Of a DNA stretch of 64,000 nt, positions 31,613 to 43,803 are shown piece after piece (within the stretch, counting starts at the first letter, position 1; each line of letters begins with the position of its first letter). The notes beneath the pieces are model-generated. The model was given only the letters and a program-made list of their open reading frames with translations, was not told where the DNA came from and did no database searches. Source of the stretch: Adiantum capillus-veneris (lineage: Eukaryota > Streptophyta > Polypodiopsida > Polypodiales > Pteridaceae); NCBI GenBank assembly GCA_014529385.2, contig CM043942.1, positions 54,686,647 to 54,750,646 of the forward strand, in the 5' to 3' direction. The position numbers were made by a program, and so were the translations under genes.

Positions 31613-33354
31613 GATGCAGCGATTTTTGCTAGTATGTAGATCTGTTGAATGTGGTCATGGTACGTATGATACTGTACATGAGACTATGGGCTCGCTATAG
31701 AGTGATGAGGACTTTTTTTGGTTCTGATGATGTTCAGTGATGCGTAATGATTTATGTTGAGGACAGGTAGTCCTCAGGGTACATTATGCAGGTTGTGTAG
31801 AGAGGATACAAAATGTAAAAGCCTGGTTGCAGGTGTTTAGTGTTATCCCAATGAGCTGTTTATTGTCTGAGTGCTTGAAGCTATATACCTGGATGGTTAT
31901 ATGGGACTCTGTGCGTGTAGGGACTTACTTGCAGGCTGCTGTCTGCTCTCTAGGATATAGTTTCTCAATGCCTGATAAACAAAGGCTGTTTATTTTAATT
32001 ATGTGTTTAGTTCTTGTTGTTTTTATAACCATGCCAGACTATGTACTGTTTGCTGAACACTTTGAGGGCATTATACGGAGGTGTATTATACGCATATGAT
32101 TGTGAAAGTTGGTGTGTTGGTTTATGATCTTTTAGTGTGTATGGTAATAGGTTAATGTTAGTCATACAAGGACACACACACATGTATCTATACATTATGT
32201 GACACTTTGAATCCCATTTTACCTCGAAAATTCCTCTAGCTCAGTTGTGGTGTGTATGTATGAGGATTCAAATATGAAATTTGAGTTGAATTTTGATTTT
32301 GATGCTCAAACAAGAGTTACTAGATTTCAAGTCTTCTTGTAAACAATTTCAAGGTTTGTGCCACTAACATCACATATTTTTCAACAAAAATAATTTCCTG
32401 CACCTATACAGCATGCACTAGATGTCTTGCAAGAGTCAAAATCCTCTTCATGTTTGAAAATGCTTGTTTGGCGAGCTAACCTTCAGAGTGTGTTTGTGGT
32501 TTGTTGAAACATCTGCCAACTAATACCATTATAAAGTAAGCTCTTTGTTTACCCCCTTTTTCCTCGTTTACTTTTCAGCATTCGACTTCCTCAGTTCGCC
32601 CTGCTTTTGTGCCCGCACTTCCTCGTCCATAAGTGACACTGAGGAAGTCAACGGGATCGACGATGGCAGGTGTAATCCGCTGTTGATGGGATCCCATCGC
32701 GAAAAAGAACAACCTGTATGACAGATAGGTTTTGGTGTGAGCAAGTATGTGGCCCGGTTTTTTTTTAACATACATTACCGGTTTTGGCTTTCTTATTTGG
32801 AACATCGTCTCTTGGAAATGAATGATTGCGGGAGGCTGTATAAAGAGGAGGGAAGAAGAAAGCAAGAGGAGACATTGGTGTGTTAGGAGCAAGAGAAAAA
32901 GAAGGCCATTACGGGGGGGCCATCAAGGAAGGGGGGGGGAGGCATCATGTGAAGAGTTAACGTAATAACGGGGCATGAGATTGATTTTTATTTTATTTTT
33001 TGGGGGGCGGGGGAAATATTCCCTACCTATTGGACTTTTTTAAAAGATAGAGGGGGCCTGTAGTAGGTGGGCACCTTAGTTACGTCAGTAAGTTGCTCCA
33101 ATTTTGAAGTGCATTTTATTAGGAGGAATCTTAAAAGATACCCTCTTTGTGATCAAAGTGAAAAAGTAGAGGCCTACTAGGTGGGCTTAGCAGATGGCAA
33201 GCAACTTGTGGTAGGTGGACGGTGAGGGAAATTTTACAAAGGAGGCAGGTGGCAGGGCACAAGAGGACATAGCTGGCAGCAAAGGCGAGATAGCTACCAC
33301 GTGACCAAATGTAGGTAGCGCGAGAGAGATGGAGATTTTTGTAAGAGAAGAGTG
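31613..33354. other. No recognisable gene
   Basis: AT-rich DNA with scattered stops in all frames. Nothing matched a family known to me. Short frames such as 31827-32099 and 32575-32892 have no supporting features. Confidence 0.5.
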
Positions 33355-33520
33355 GTATTTTGGAAAGGGCTCTTGAAGATGACATATATATTCCTGAACC
33401 TTTCTCGAAGGAAGCATTAGAGCATTTTTAATGGACTCATATTCTAGAAACCTTAGATGTGTGTGCTATCTCAGATGGTCCCACAACAAAATTCTACGAT
33501 AAGGTATGGATTTGATTTTT
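33355..33520 (+). pseudogene. Tat-like element scrap matching the gag-RT interval of Element F
   Basis: Encodes LEDDIYIPEPFSKEALEHF, a stop, then ILETLDVCAISDGPTTKFYD, aligning with Element F 51765-51890 (LEDDAYIREPFPEEKLEPLE, ILATLDVCVNEVTPTKFCD). Same orientation. The rest of the element is absent or unrecognisable, though weak similarity may continue to about 33740. Confidence 0.65.
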
Positions 33521-34498
33521 GGTTTTGTGTTTTATGGTCCCATACAATCCTAGAAAGTTTCAGAACATCCCAGGGGTTGATAGATTGATCAAACCAAGAG
33601 GTTGAAGAGTTCTATGACTCTTCGGGCATTTTGCACGAGAGAAGACTTAGACAATGAATGCTCTGATAACTTGCGGTGGACCAAGAAGAAACGATAGTAG
33701 ACATCCGGTTTACAAATTTTCAACCAAAAAACCTAAACGTCTATTTTTTGAAGATCCATTTTTGTACTTAATCGTAGATATGGTGATGCCATGGAATTAT
33801 ATGAGAGTCTTTATGAGTTTAGTTTGTGCCCTTTTTAGCTTGGTATGTTAGGCACATGTACATGTGCGTCAAGTCACCCAGCTAGTAGGTCAGCCGTTAT
33901 AGGGCAAGTGTGTGCAGTTTGAATTTTTTTTATATGCCCCTAACTATGTATATGAGATGTGAGTTTTAAGCAAGCACTGTGGTATCTTATAATCAAAATT
34001 TTGTAGTTTTTTTGTCGTTATATTCTTTTGCCCTCAACTAACTTCTCTCTATGTAGTAGTGCTATATAGCCTGTTGTTTGCATCAATTTTTCAACATAGT
34101 ATGCATAGATTCAAACATTGACATCTTCAAAAAAATTGTTGTAAAAAATTTAGAAATTTTTTTACACTTGAAAGCATCCCTTTTGGATTTGTTCTTTAGA
34201 AGCTATAGTATGTTCCCTGCAGGGTACATGATATGGTAGCCTACATGCAATTTGATCTAGAACAAGTTGTGAAAGCTTACATGCTTTGTGACATATGTAA
34301 AATTTGAAATTATGGTTTTTCAAAATGGAGAAGATCTTTTTTCAAGTGCATTGGTTGGTATGTGGTGTAAATCCATGCTAGGGCAGGTGCTTCTTCCTAG
34401 TTCCATGGTGGTCTTCTAAGTTGGCATGTGCTTGTAAATTCCCAAGGGATCACTTGTCTTTGACTTGTGGTTTTTGTGGAGTTATTTTGATATGGTTT
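33521..34498. other. No recognisable gene
   Basis: AT-rich sequence without protein-like frames longer than about 65 codons; ends at an assembly gap. Confidence 0.5.
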
Positions 34499-34698
34499 NN
34501 NNNNNNNNNNNNNNNNNNNNNNNNNNNNNNNNNNNNNNNNNNNNNNNNNNNNNNNNNNNNNNNNNNNNNNNNNNNNNNNNNNNNNNNNNNNNNNNNNNNN
34601 NNNNNNNNNNNNNNNNNNNNNNNNNNNNNNNNNNNNNNNNNNNNNNNNNNNNNNNNNNNNNNNNNNNNNNNNNNNNNNNNNNNNNNNNNNNNNNNNNN
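34499..34698. other. Assembly gap (200 N)
   Basis: Exactly 200 undetermined bases, a typical placeholder, so true distance is unknown. The gap abuts a C-rich tract on its right side. Confidence 0.98.
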
Positions 34699-34730
34699 CC
34701 CCCCCCCCCCGCTGCCCCCGCCCCCTCCCC

Positions 34731-34762
<32 letters not shown>

Positions 34763-34937
34763 AGCCCCCCCCGCCTTCCGCTGCCACCCCCCCCCCCCGC
34801 CCGTCCGCTGCCCTCCCCTTCCTCCCCCCCTTGCCGCTTCTCCCCCCTTCTGGCCGCTTCTCCCCCACCCCGCTGCAGCAGCCTCTTGTCTCTCGCTCGC
34901 CGCTCTCTCCCCCCCCCCCCCCCCCCCCCCCCCCCCC
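34699..34937. repeat. C-rich low-complexity tract
   Basis: Repeated runs of 6-28 C with occasional G, T and A, for example 34730-34761 and 34910-34937. Translations here are poly-Pro or poly-Gly and not genes. The minus strand has many runs of G and could fold into quadruplexes; the tract probably caused the adjacent gap. Confidence 0.9.
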
Positions 34938-35066
34938 ATCGTCCTCACTGTTCCTGAAGGTCTTCTACACCTGGCTCTGTAGCATTTCTTCTTCGAACGA
35001 GTGCTCGGCGTACTCGGTTGCAGACTTCCTTCACCGTCCGCTTCTTCGACTCAGCAGTAGACACAG

Positions 35067-36969
35067 ATGGAGGCTCCAGCTCCTCCACAGAGGAACTCGC
35101 CTGAAGCCCCCTCGCCCGTCCCCGCTGAGCCCACCATTTGACTTGCTCTTTCACCGACAGAGCAAGCGAGCCTTGCCGCAGAGGTAGAGCGCTTGCGGGC
35201 GACTTCTGTCATCTGCAAGGTTCTCGACACCCATCCTAGTAGAGGAGAGCTGCGAGATCTTCTCCAGGCCCGCCTTCTCGCAGAGGTGGGAAAGATCTTG
35301 GATGTCCAGATTCTCGGACGGGGGTACTACCAGATTGAGTTTGAGACTTCCGAGATGGCCTCCAAGGTCATAGCTATGAGTCCACTGGCCATCCGATCAT
35401 CACGCGCCCACTTTCTCCGGTGGCGACATGGTTTTGACACAACTTTGCATGTGCTCGTAGAGGAGGCAGACATCCCCATCTCAGTTTGCTTTCGGGTTTA
35501 CGGAGGGAGTACCTTCCACTTCTCTCCAAGATTGGCTCCGCCATCAGGACTGTCCTGGAGACACCTCGTACGGCAACATTAGTAGTTTCCAAGGCGGCTG
35601 GCATCCCTTCAATTCGAGTTTTGGTCAGAGATACCCACACGCTCCCGAAGGTCATCCTTCTGCCTCGGGTGAGTGGGGGTTGGTTTAGACAGAGTGTGGA
35701 GTACTCGGGTCTCCCGAACCAGTGCTTCATTTGCAGACAGATGGGCCACCTAGGAAGGCCTGTCCACGGAGGAGGCCACGACCTGCACCTCAGCCTCAGC
35801 GCAAGCCTTCCAAGGCTGGGCCGCAGCCACAGCCAGCGGCACAGCGCACAGATTCAGAGCCATACTCCGAGCTGGGGCTCCAGCAGAGGAGGGGTGGCAG
35901 CAAGCCCGTGGTCGTCGACGCCAGGGGCCACAGCGACAGCCTGACACTCAGAGTGGCCCTCAGGTGCCTACTCAGCAGCAGTGGGTTCCCACGGGGAACC
36001 GCTTTGGTCCTCTTGAGCAGGAGGAGCCCCCTACGCCAGCCTCCACCTCAGCTTCACCCTCGCCAACCGCCCCACCTTCAAATTTCCCCTCCTCCTCCAC
36101 ATCCCCTCCCCCGCCCTCTGCTCCCGCCTACTCCCCTCTCGCCCTCCTGTCTCTGTCACCCCACCCCGCTTCTCTTCTCCTCCGCCCCCCCCCCAGCTCC
36201 TTCTCCCCCTCCTCCTGCTCCAGTACCACAGTCGACTCAGGATACTGGTCCCTCACCGACGGCTAGGAGATCTCTTGGCAGCGCCTTTGCCACGAGTCGC
36301 CTAGCGAGAGAGGGTCAGCCCTTCTTGCGGCCCCCTCTGCAGATTCAGACATCTTCCCTTGCAGCTATCCCTCGTGGTCTGACGAGCATTGACCTCCGAT
36401 GCCGCTGGGATTTCTTCGACTACGGGTTCACTCGCTTCCTCGGTGATTCCGCAGCAGACCACGAGGCAGCCTGCTTCAGGGTCCACGCTTTGTTCCTCGC
36501 CGCTAGGGGAACAGAGGCCTTGGACTCAGCAGTTGGTTTCTCCTTCCCCCTCTGTGGGAGGACCGAGACAGAGTGGTCCCTAGACTCAATGGTGGGATGG
36601 TTGCATACACAGGTTCTCGAGTTCTCTCACCACATGGGAGAACTTGGAGTTATAGATTTGCTGCAGACTTTGTGGCCTCTGGCCAAGTTTGCGGTGACAC
36701 CCCCAGACTCAGCAGGATGTAGGCACATTGTGGTGTACTTTTTTGCTGATACGCAGTGTTTGCCTTGCTATGTATACATTCATGAGGACTCCTGGACAGA
36801 GAAGGTTGCTTTACGCACGGATCGATCTGCTTGGGCTTGGGCCAGGCACTCACTGCAGTCTCGCCTATCTAGAGGACGCTCGGACGCGGATTACTCCCCA
36901 TCCAAGCCAGCCTCAAAGATAGCCCATCTTGCTACTGCGGCAGCATCTGTTCTCTATCGCTCCCCATGA
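35067..36969 (+). pseudogene. LINE ORF1 (DUF4283-like plus CCHC knuckle), broken
   Basis: Starts ATG at 35067 (MEAPAPPQRNSPEAP). A TGA at 35139 interrupts it, then the same frame continues through a coiled-coil-like start (EQASLAAEVERLRATSV) into a DUF4283-like fold (LGRGYYQIEFETSEMA). A frameshift near 35500 leads to LPLLSKIGSAIRTVLETP, IRVLVRDTHTLPKVILLP, EYSGLPNQCFICRQMGHL (zinc knuckle). A second shift near 35750 leads into a long Pro/Ser-rich segment and a unique C-terminal region (about 36380-36966: LRCRWDFFDYGFTRFLGD, LATAAASVLYRSP). ORF1 protein binds element RNA. The stop TGA at 36967-36969 overlaps the ORF2 start as ATGA. Confidence 0.85.
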
Positions 36970-39900
36970 GGATCGTCTCGTGGAACGTGCAGGGACTAGG
37001 TGGGCCCCAGTTTCAGCGACAGCGGGGCCGATTGCATCAGGAGCTTCAGCGTTTCCTTGTGGGAGGAGAGATTGATCTCCTTATGCTTCAAGAGCACCAT
37101 TTGTCTGAGAGACGTATTCGGCGATGTGGTCAGATTTTGCGTGGATGGTATGATACCTTTTGGTCAGCTGCTTTTGGACCTAGAGGCATCCAGGGTGGGG
37201 TATGTATGACTATTGCGGACTCACTGCAGCAGGCCATTGTGGGCAGAGGGATTATTGTGTCAGGTAGGGCTCAGTGGATTACTATGCAGCTTCAGGGTGG
37301 CCTTCTGGGCTTCCTGAACATCTATGCGCCCAATGTGGCGAGTGCTCGTGCAGATTTTTGGTCACAGATTGTCGAGTCTTTGCCACAGGTTGACCATTGG
37401 TGTGTAGGAGGGGACTTCAACATGTTGGAGGACCCTTCTGACAGGATCGGAGGCAGCCTTGCTACTGTGCATGGAGTCGAGTTAGCAGCTTGGGAGAGGT
37501 TGTGTATGACTTTGAGGGTCTCGGATACATGGCAGCATTCTGGCTTTGTGAGGCCTCCAAGAGTCTTTCCTTCTCTAGATCGGACCGCAGAGTGGGAGGA
37601 GTGAATCTATCGCGGATAGATCGCTTTTACACTAGTGACCACTTCAGTGACTTGGGGGGCTCAGTGGGCATCCTGGCAGGGACATCCTTCTCGGACCATG
37701 CACCAGTGATCCTCACAGTGGTAGACAGGCAGAGGAGTGGGAGCACGATGCTTCGCATCCCAGAGCGGGTCTTGTTGGACTCAGCACTCAGAGAGAGGGT
37801 AGCGGCTCTCTGGAAAGAGGGCATGGATAGCCAGGCTCTTCCTGCAGACAGAGTGGCCTTAGGCCTAGCTCAGCTTAGCCACTTTTTTCTACAGGAGTAT
37901 CTGGTTCGACGAGCTGCAGTGAGAGAGGAGGAGCAGCGTCTCAGACGAGGCATTGCTTCACTACAGAGGATGCAGGAGCAGCATCCAGATAGTCCATGGT
38001 TTGAGGAGCAGTTACAGCAGGCTCGACAGGAGCTTGCTTGCACAGAGGAGAGGCGCCTTGAGTTTGCCTTTCACCGACAGGCATCTCAGTGGACTCAAGT
38101 GGGTGACAGAGTGACAGGTGCTTTTTTTGAGACAGTGGGACCTCGGCACTCGCATGCCAAGGTCAATCAGTTGAGGAGACCAGATGGGTCAGTTGTTTGT
38201 GAGCCTGAGGATATGCTACTGACTTTTACCCTAACTTACTGTCGGCCGAGCCCCAGTCAGAGAGACAGGATGCATGCAGGGAGCAGGTTTGGGCACAGAT
38301 GCCTTGTCTTGTGACTGAGGAGATGCGCCAGAGGCTAGAGATACCTCTTCAGCTTGAGGAGCTGCACACGGCTCTTAGGGCCCTCCCTCGTGGTAGCTGT
38401 CCAGGTGAGGATGGGCTGACTCCCAGTTTCTTCTTGGAGTACTGGGACCTGCTTGGCCCAGATCTGTGTAGTGCCTTTCAGTACATTCTGCTCACAGGAG
38501 TGATGCCGGATAGCATGAGTGAGGGCCTGATTTACCTCATTCCAAAGGAGGGTGGCTCCTTGGATGAGATTTGACAGTGGCGCCCCATCACCATCCTAAA
38601 CTTAGCCTACAAAATTCTTGCCAAGGCTTTGAGTTTGAGGATTCAGCCACTTTTGGAGAGCCTTATACATGGGACTCATACAGGTTTTGTCAAGGAACGC
38701 AGTATCCTTGACAACATCTTCACCTTCTGGGAGGCTTCTGCCCTGGCACGACTCCGTGGGGAGGACCTTGTGATTCTTCTTCTTGATTTTGAGAAGGCAT
38801 ACGACAGAGTTGGCTAGGACTTTCTAGAGGGCACGCTTCGCAGGATGGGCTTCTCCGATGCTTGGATCAGAGGGGTGTCAGCTCAGTACAAACAGCTCAC
38901 AGTCAGGTGCTTTTGGCAGGCGGTAGAGGTGAGCGCTTCATGCTCACACGATCGGTCATACAGGGTTGTCCTCTTGCCCCCTTTCTCTTTCTGTTTTATG
39001 CGGAGGCGATGAGCAGATTTTTAATGTCACAGCAGGTTGGTCTGAGGGGCTTAGCACTCCCTATACGGAGAGATGAGCTTCTGGACGCTGAGTTTTCCGA
39101 CGACTCGGCCTTGTACTTAGAGGGCCAGGAGGCCAATTTACACAGATGTGAGCAGGCTTTGGAGACCTTCTGCTGTGCATCGGGCGCACTGATCAACTGG
39201 AGAAAGACAGTGGCTTCCTCGGTCGGCAGTTCTCCTGTTCCAGATTGGATGCCAGGAGAGGGTTTCAGGTGGATTCCTCCAGGGACTGCAGTTCGGTACT
39301 TGGGTTGTCAGGTTGGTTTGGACTTGTCCCCCGAGCAGCAGATTGCTCCTCTTCTCCTGTCCATCAGGAGAAAGCTGTTACATTGGAGCTCAGCACGACT
39401 TTCGTTGGCTGGTAGAGTAGTAGTTGCCAACCAGGTGTTGTTGGCGACTATGTGGTACATCACTTCTTGCTGGATCTTCTCGAGTTCTTGTATCAGCCAG
39501 GTAGAGAGGCTGATCAGGAACTTCCTTTGGTCAGGTCGCGACACTCAGATTGCCCGAGCCAAGGTTGCTTGGTCGGTCATCACACTTCCTTGTTCTCAGG
39601 GAGGGCTTGGGATCATTGATCCAGCACAGCAGAGCAGAGCCCTTCTTGGGAAGTTCGTCGTCAGAGGACTTCTTCCAAGCGAGGAGCCCTGGAAGGAGTT
39701 CTTGCTGCAGAGGCTTCGTGCCAGGGTGCCTCAGTCAGGAGGCCCTTGGCAACCTTCGACCAGATGGATCTTTACAGAGCTGCGCCGAGTTGGTTTGAGC
39801 AGGAGACTAGAGGATAGATTTGCTGTGAGTTTGCTTTGATCTTGGGAGCTCTTACGGCGTGGCCTAGAGAAGAGACCGCCGACGTGCACGGAGGAGCGCC

Positions 39901-41210
39901 TACGGCAGCCCCTTGTCTGGAACCCCATGGTTAGCACTCAGAGAGGCCACTTGGTTGGGAGTCGGCCTCATGTTTCTTGGGGTCCCATGGCAGCTGGTCC
40001 AGCGCGCTCTCTAGGTGACTGGCTAGAGTTCACAGGTTTGTCGGAGGAGGTGCAGGCTGTCCAGCTACAGGGCATGAGAGGGGTGCAGAGCATGTGTCAG
40101 GACATCTAGAGTCCGTTCCAGCTGAGTGGCTCACTCCTCTCGAGCCAGTAGCAACCCGGTGGATGGGAGCCTTCACACGACTGGAGGTTCTCATTTCAGT
40201 CAGGGCTTGCTCAGAGACTGTCCCAGCCCTGTTCTTCGAGCTTCAGGGTGGGGGACGCTTACAGCGAGTTGCAGTAGAGGCCTCGCAAGTAGCAGAGTGA
40301 TGTTTCCTGAGGATCCGAGTTGTGGGCATCTGTGGGAGGACTTGCGTCTTAGACCCTGACCCAGCAGCTCTTGAGATAGGACACTGGAGGCTATGGGCTT
40401 GGGAGTGCTATCCACTGGCACGAGTACAGTGGGATCTTGGTGAGTGGCTATGGAGGGACCCCTTCTCTTTTGCAGACCGCCCAGGAGTCCCCTTCTTTCA
40501 GTACAATGTTCGGCTTGGACGTCATATACTTGCAGCACAGAGAGAGGCCCGCCCCGCTGCAGCACGTCATTGGCAGGAGGAGGGCCTCACAGTCGAGTTC
40601 TTGGCAGCTTTTTGGCAGAGGCTGTGGGACTCCAGACAGCCGAGGCGAGTCACCTTGTTTCAGTGACTGGGTCGCACATAGAGCCGCAGCAGTAGGGAGC
40701 TGTCTTGTGCATAGTGGTCTCTCGGCCACATGTGTAGCTTGTGACCATTTGGTGGAGAGTCAGCGTCACTGTCTTTGGGACTGTCCCTCAGCCCAGCAGG
40801 TGTGGCTACGAGTTCTTCGGCTGATGTCTGCTCTCTCCACGGCTCGACAGTACACTTGGGGGGCAGCGGCTTGGTCCACCCTCACGGGCCCGGCACTTCA
40901 GTTTGAGCTATCTTCCACCAGCAGGATGATAGTGATACAGGGGGGGCGACCTACACTTCAGCCTGCTACAGAGCTTACTCCACTGGAGTGGTGCAGTGAG
41001 AGAGAGGAGTGTTGGGAGCTCATCAGTGGCCTGACACTTTGGTTCATTTGGCGGGCCCGTTGTTTCCGCATCTTTGAGGCTCGCCCTGTGCCACCAGCAG
41101 AGACTGTTCGTGACTTTTGGCTAGAGTTGATCCATACTCTCAGAGGACAGCTTGAGGGACTACAGGGCAGCTCCGACCGCATGCGGGAGAGCCGCGAGGC
41201 TTTCCTTTGA
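36966..41210 (+). pseudogene. LINE ORF2: APE endonuclease, reverse transcriptase, zf-RVT, broken
   Basis: Begins MRIVSWNVQGLGGPQFQ, the AP-endonuclease start, with LQEHH, GDFNMLEDPSDR and, after a frameshift near 37570, SRIDRFY and the catalytic SDHAPV (about 37695). A further shift near 38280 leads to RT: PGEDGLTPSFF, a TGA at 38572, QWRPITILNLAYKIL, LLDFEKAYDRV and a TAG at 38815. A shift near 38860 leads to VIQGCPLAPFLF and FSDDSALY (metal-binding motif, A changed to S), then YLGCQVG. Stops at 39837 and frame changes up to 40660 follow. The C-terminus has a Cys/His zf-RVT region (CVACDHLVESQRHCLWDC, about 40730-40790) and ends at 41210. ORF2 nicks target DNA and copies element RNA in place. 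Confidence 0.9.
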
Positions 41211-41451
41211 CTCTAGCACCCTGGGCCTTTCTACACCATAGTCCAGGGGGTGCTCAGATGGCACTACTGTCCACCTGTGTGGCTTTTCCTCCTCCCATCT
41301 CTTGATTTAGCCCCATTGTATATATGCTGTTTTTTTCATTGGGAGAGTCTTCTCCATCATGCTTGTTGTAGCCCTCTCTTGCAGAGGTGGTTCTAGCCCT
41401 ATGGGCAGTTTTCATTAACTAATAGAAGGATCTTTTTCTCGGAAAAAAAAA
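41211..41451 (+). other. LINE 3' untranslated region and poly-A end
   Basis: About 230 bp after the ORF2 stop, ending AATAGAAGGATCTTTTTCTC then a G-pair and nine A. Copia-like sequence begins immediately after. Confidence 0.7.
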
Positions 41452-41454
41452 CCT

Positions 41455-41860
41455 TTTAAGGCCTTGAAGTCTGTGGTGATGTATATTTGAATGGTACCAA
41501 AGAGGGAACTTATGTATTTTCTTGGAGGCAATGATGGAGGACATAGCTGGTTATATGGATACAGATTATGCAAGGAATGTGGACAACAAAGGTCTATGTC
41601 AGAGAGTTCATTGGTGCAGTTCATAGCAATCTTCTTTGCAAGATTATACATTTTTTAATCTATCAGAGAAGCAAAGTATGGTGTTATGCCATATGCTAGC
41701 AAGGAAGCTATGTAGGTACTTATTAATATGCAATCTACCTTAGTGTTTAATGTGGAGACAAATCACATTGATGTGACACATCACTTTCACTCATGAGGTG
41801 CCTGAGGACAAAGTGCATCAAGCTTTTCAATGCTCTGATATAGTTTGAATGAATGTGCAT
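41455..41860 (+). pseudogene. Ty1/copia RNase H remnant
   Basis: Broken frames read IAGYMDTDYARNVDNK (the copia GY.D.DYAGD.D block), then NHIDVTHHFH and, after a frame change, EVPEDKVHQAF, corresponding to the end of RNase H. Heavily decayed. The LINE sits directly upstream, so the LINE probably inserted into this older copia copy. Confidence 0.6.
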
Positions 41861-42179
41861 TCAAACTTCATCCATAAAGATCTCAAGACAATTAAAATTT
41901 GATGGTAAAAGGTAATCTATCTAGATAACGATTTGTGATTGGTAATTGGAAGTGGGTATAGTCATGAACGATGGTAAGCCTTCTGTTCAGACCACGCTGA
42001 TGCATCGAGCGCACTTGTAACCTTTTAAAAGCAGGCTATTCACACTTTGCGTAGAACAACAGAAGGCATGAACTAATAGTTCCCTATCTTTTGGACAGAG
42101 CTCGTATGACTGTGATCAGCAAGATGGAGAGATCGATGCTTCGCTGCATTCAATGTTGCAAAAGTGTCCACTTGCTCTT
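41861..42179. other. No recognisable gene
   Basis: Possibly the 3' part of the copia remnant; no motif was found. Confidence 0.4.
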
Positions 42180-42440
42180 TGTTCTGGGGGGTTGATGCGA
42201 TTAAATTTATAGCATCTCAAGTGAATAGCCAATATGATCCAATTTTTATTTTGGCTTTACGTATTTATTTTTATATTTGTCAAATCTTGGGTAGGGCAAA
42301 TTGCTAAGATGAGTATATAAGCACCATCTTACCCCATTGTAAATCATCAACAAGGTTGGTTGGTTCAGCAATATCTCTCTCTCTTTCTCTCTCTTGTGTA
42401 TTTCCCTGTTGCTCTACGCTTCTTCATCGTGACTTTGACA
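42180..42440 (+). repeat. Short copia-type LTR
   Basis: Ends GACTTTGACA directly before a primer binding site. The start at TGTTCTGGGG (42180) is a guess based on the TGTT consensus. A TATA box (GTATATAAG, 42312-42320) with a pyrimidine-rich leader (42377-42402) downstream fits an LTR promoter. No partner LTR was found in the window. Confidence 0.6.
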
Positions 42441-42452
42441 TGGTATCAAAGC
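42441..42452 (+). promoter_or_regulatory. Primer binding site (initiator tRNA-Met, one mismatch)
   Basis: TGGTATCAAAGC differs from TGGTATCAGAGC by one base and abuts the CA of the LTR. Confidence 0.8.
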
Positions 42453-42582
42453 TTCATGGTCGTTGATCGTGGAGAGGACTAGCATGTTGAAGAGAAGAGC
42501 TTTGAGCTCGTGGAGTTGTAGGGTGTAGAACGGTAGCATCTGAAACCCTACATTTTCAAGGACTTTGGTGTGATGTGAAAGA

Positions 42583-42603
42583 CCCCCCCCCCCCCCCCCC
42601 CCC
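42583..42603. repeat. C21 homopolymer
   Basis: Uninterrupted run of 21 C inside the copia leader. Confidence 0.9.
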
Positions 42604-42923
42604 GGTGTTGTGTTTTGATGCGCAATCGATAGCGGTGCCTGACAACGGCAGTGGTCACGGCAACGTCCTGACGAGCATTCTGAGATTCGATAATGAGAGG
42701 GATTTTATTTGACAAAGCGTTTCAAAACACTCAACAGAGGAGGAAGGCTTGTTGAGGCAGCATTCTAAAACGAAGCCTCTAAGAGGCTCTCGGGCTACAT
42801 CCATCTCGGTTCCTGCAAAATCATCTTAAAAGGCTACGACAGGGTACCCACACAAAATTTTTGGTGAGATTTTTCCTCCCCCTCATCTTGAAATGCTAGA
42901 CATTTGGTGGGCCCTGGGATAGT

Positions 42924-43380
42924 TTGCAAGAGTCAAACTTGTGCCAAACAGGTACCTGCATGGTCTCGGCTCCTCCAACAAATACAGTGAGAGAAAATGG
43001 AAAAGGCAAAGATAATAAGTTTTTGTGCAAAGCTTCCACCTCGAATGACCAACCCAAACTATCCGCTATGGAAAGTGGATCGACCAGTTGCCAATTAGTG
43101 GCCTATGCAATGGTAAAATTCTCAAGGAAATTGTCGAATTGTTTGGCTCGGATTGTGAAGCCAAAAGCAAATGCATGAGTTCGCCAGAAGAAGAGGCAAA
43201 GGCAAACTTTACAGAATCAGTGCTCAGTTAGCTGCCTCGGTGCCCACAAGGTCTAATACCCATTGTTATAAATGCGAGAAGACGCATTGTTTGGCTCAGG
43301 AATGCAATGCCAAAGGCAAAGCAGGGACTCACAAAGGACAAAGTCAAAGGCAAGTTTCATATACAGATAATGATGATTAA
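42924..43380 (+). pseudogene. Ty1/copia gag remnant with degenerate zinc knuckle
   Basis: Two frames follow the copia LTR and primer site. The second contains CYKCEKTHCLAQEC, a C-x2-C-x3-H-x5-C zinc knuckle one residue out of the usual C-x2-C-x4-H-x4-C register, then a Lys/Gln-rich tail and a stop at 43378. Much of Gag is missing or out of frame. No protease or integrase follows. Confidence 0.6.
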
Positions 43381-43803
43381 GATTTGATAGGGGAGATCAG
43401 CATGGCATGCATAGTGGTGGCCACAACGCCAGATTTCTAGTCAAATGGTGGTTTCCGCAACATGCTTCAACGGAGAGAGGCTTTTGAGCAACAAAGAGGG
43501 ATAAAAAGGAGCTCCCTACAAATGATTTTGGCCCATGTGTTGGAGTCCAAGTTATCGTTGTTTGAATATGTGGGTCGGAGTTCAATGCACATGCATCTCG
43601 TAAGGAACCAATCAGATGTATCTAAAAACACTATGGATAAGTGCACCAATCCATTAATGTTGGCCGGATTATAGACAAGCTGTGTTTCAAAGTTTATTGT
43701 CTTGTTCAACGTGATGTGTCCACAATTTACAAATGGGGATTCTTTGCTACAGACGAGGGCGTGGCTGCCCTGCAAAATACTCAAAAGAACACACTGCAAT
43801 CCA
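43381..43803. other. Unassigned sequence, possibly decayed copia
   Basis: Short frames exist on both strands without recognisable domains. Confidence 0.4.

Larger units (their letters stand above)
34940..41451 (+). mobile_element. Near full-length GC-rich LINE (L1-like)
   Basis: A 5' leader (34940-35066), ORF1 (35067-36969), ORF2 (36966-41210), a 3' untranslated region and a short A-run (41443-41451) in the order expected of a plant LINE. GC content is visibly higher than in flanking sequence. Both ORFs carry stops and frameshifts, so the copy is inactive. The true 5' end may lie within the C-rich tract or the gap. No target duplication could be identified. Confidence 0.88.

Noticed and set aside
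31827-32099. 90-residue plus-strand frame
   Set aside because: No motif, no homolog in the window, hydrophobic composition typical of AT-rich non-coding DNA.
34397-35187. Pro-rich and Gly-rich open frames crossing the gap
   Set aside because: They include 200 N and C-homopolymer sequence; no coding evidence.
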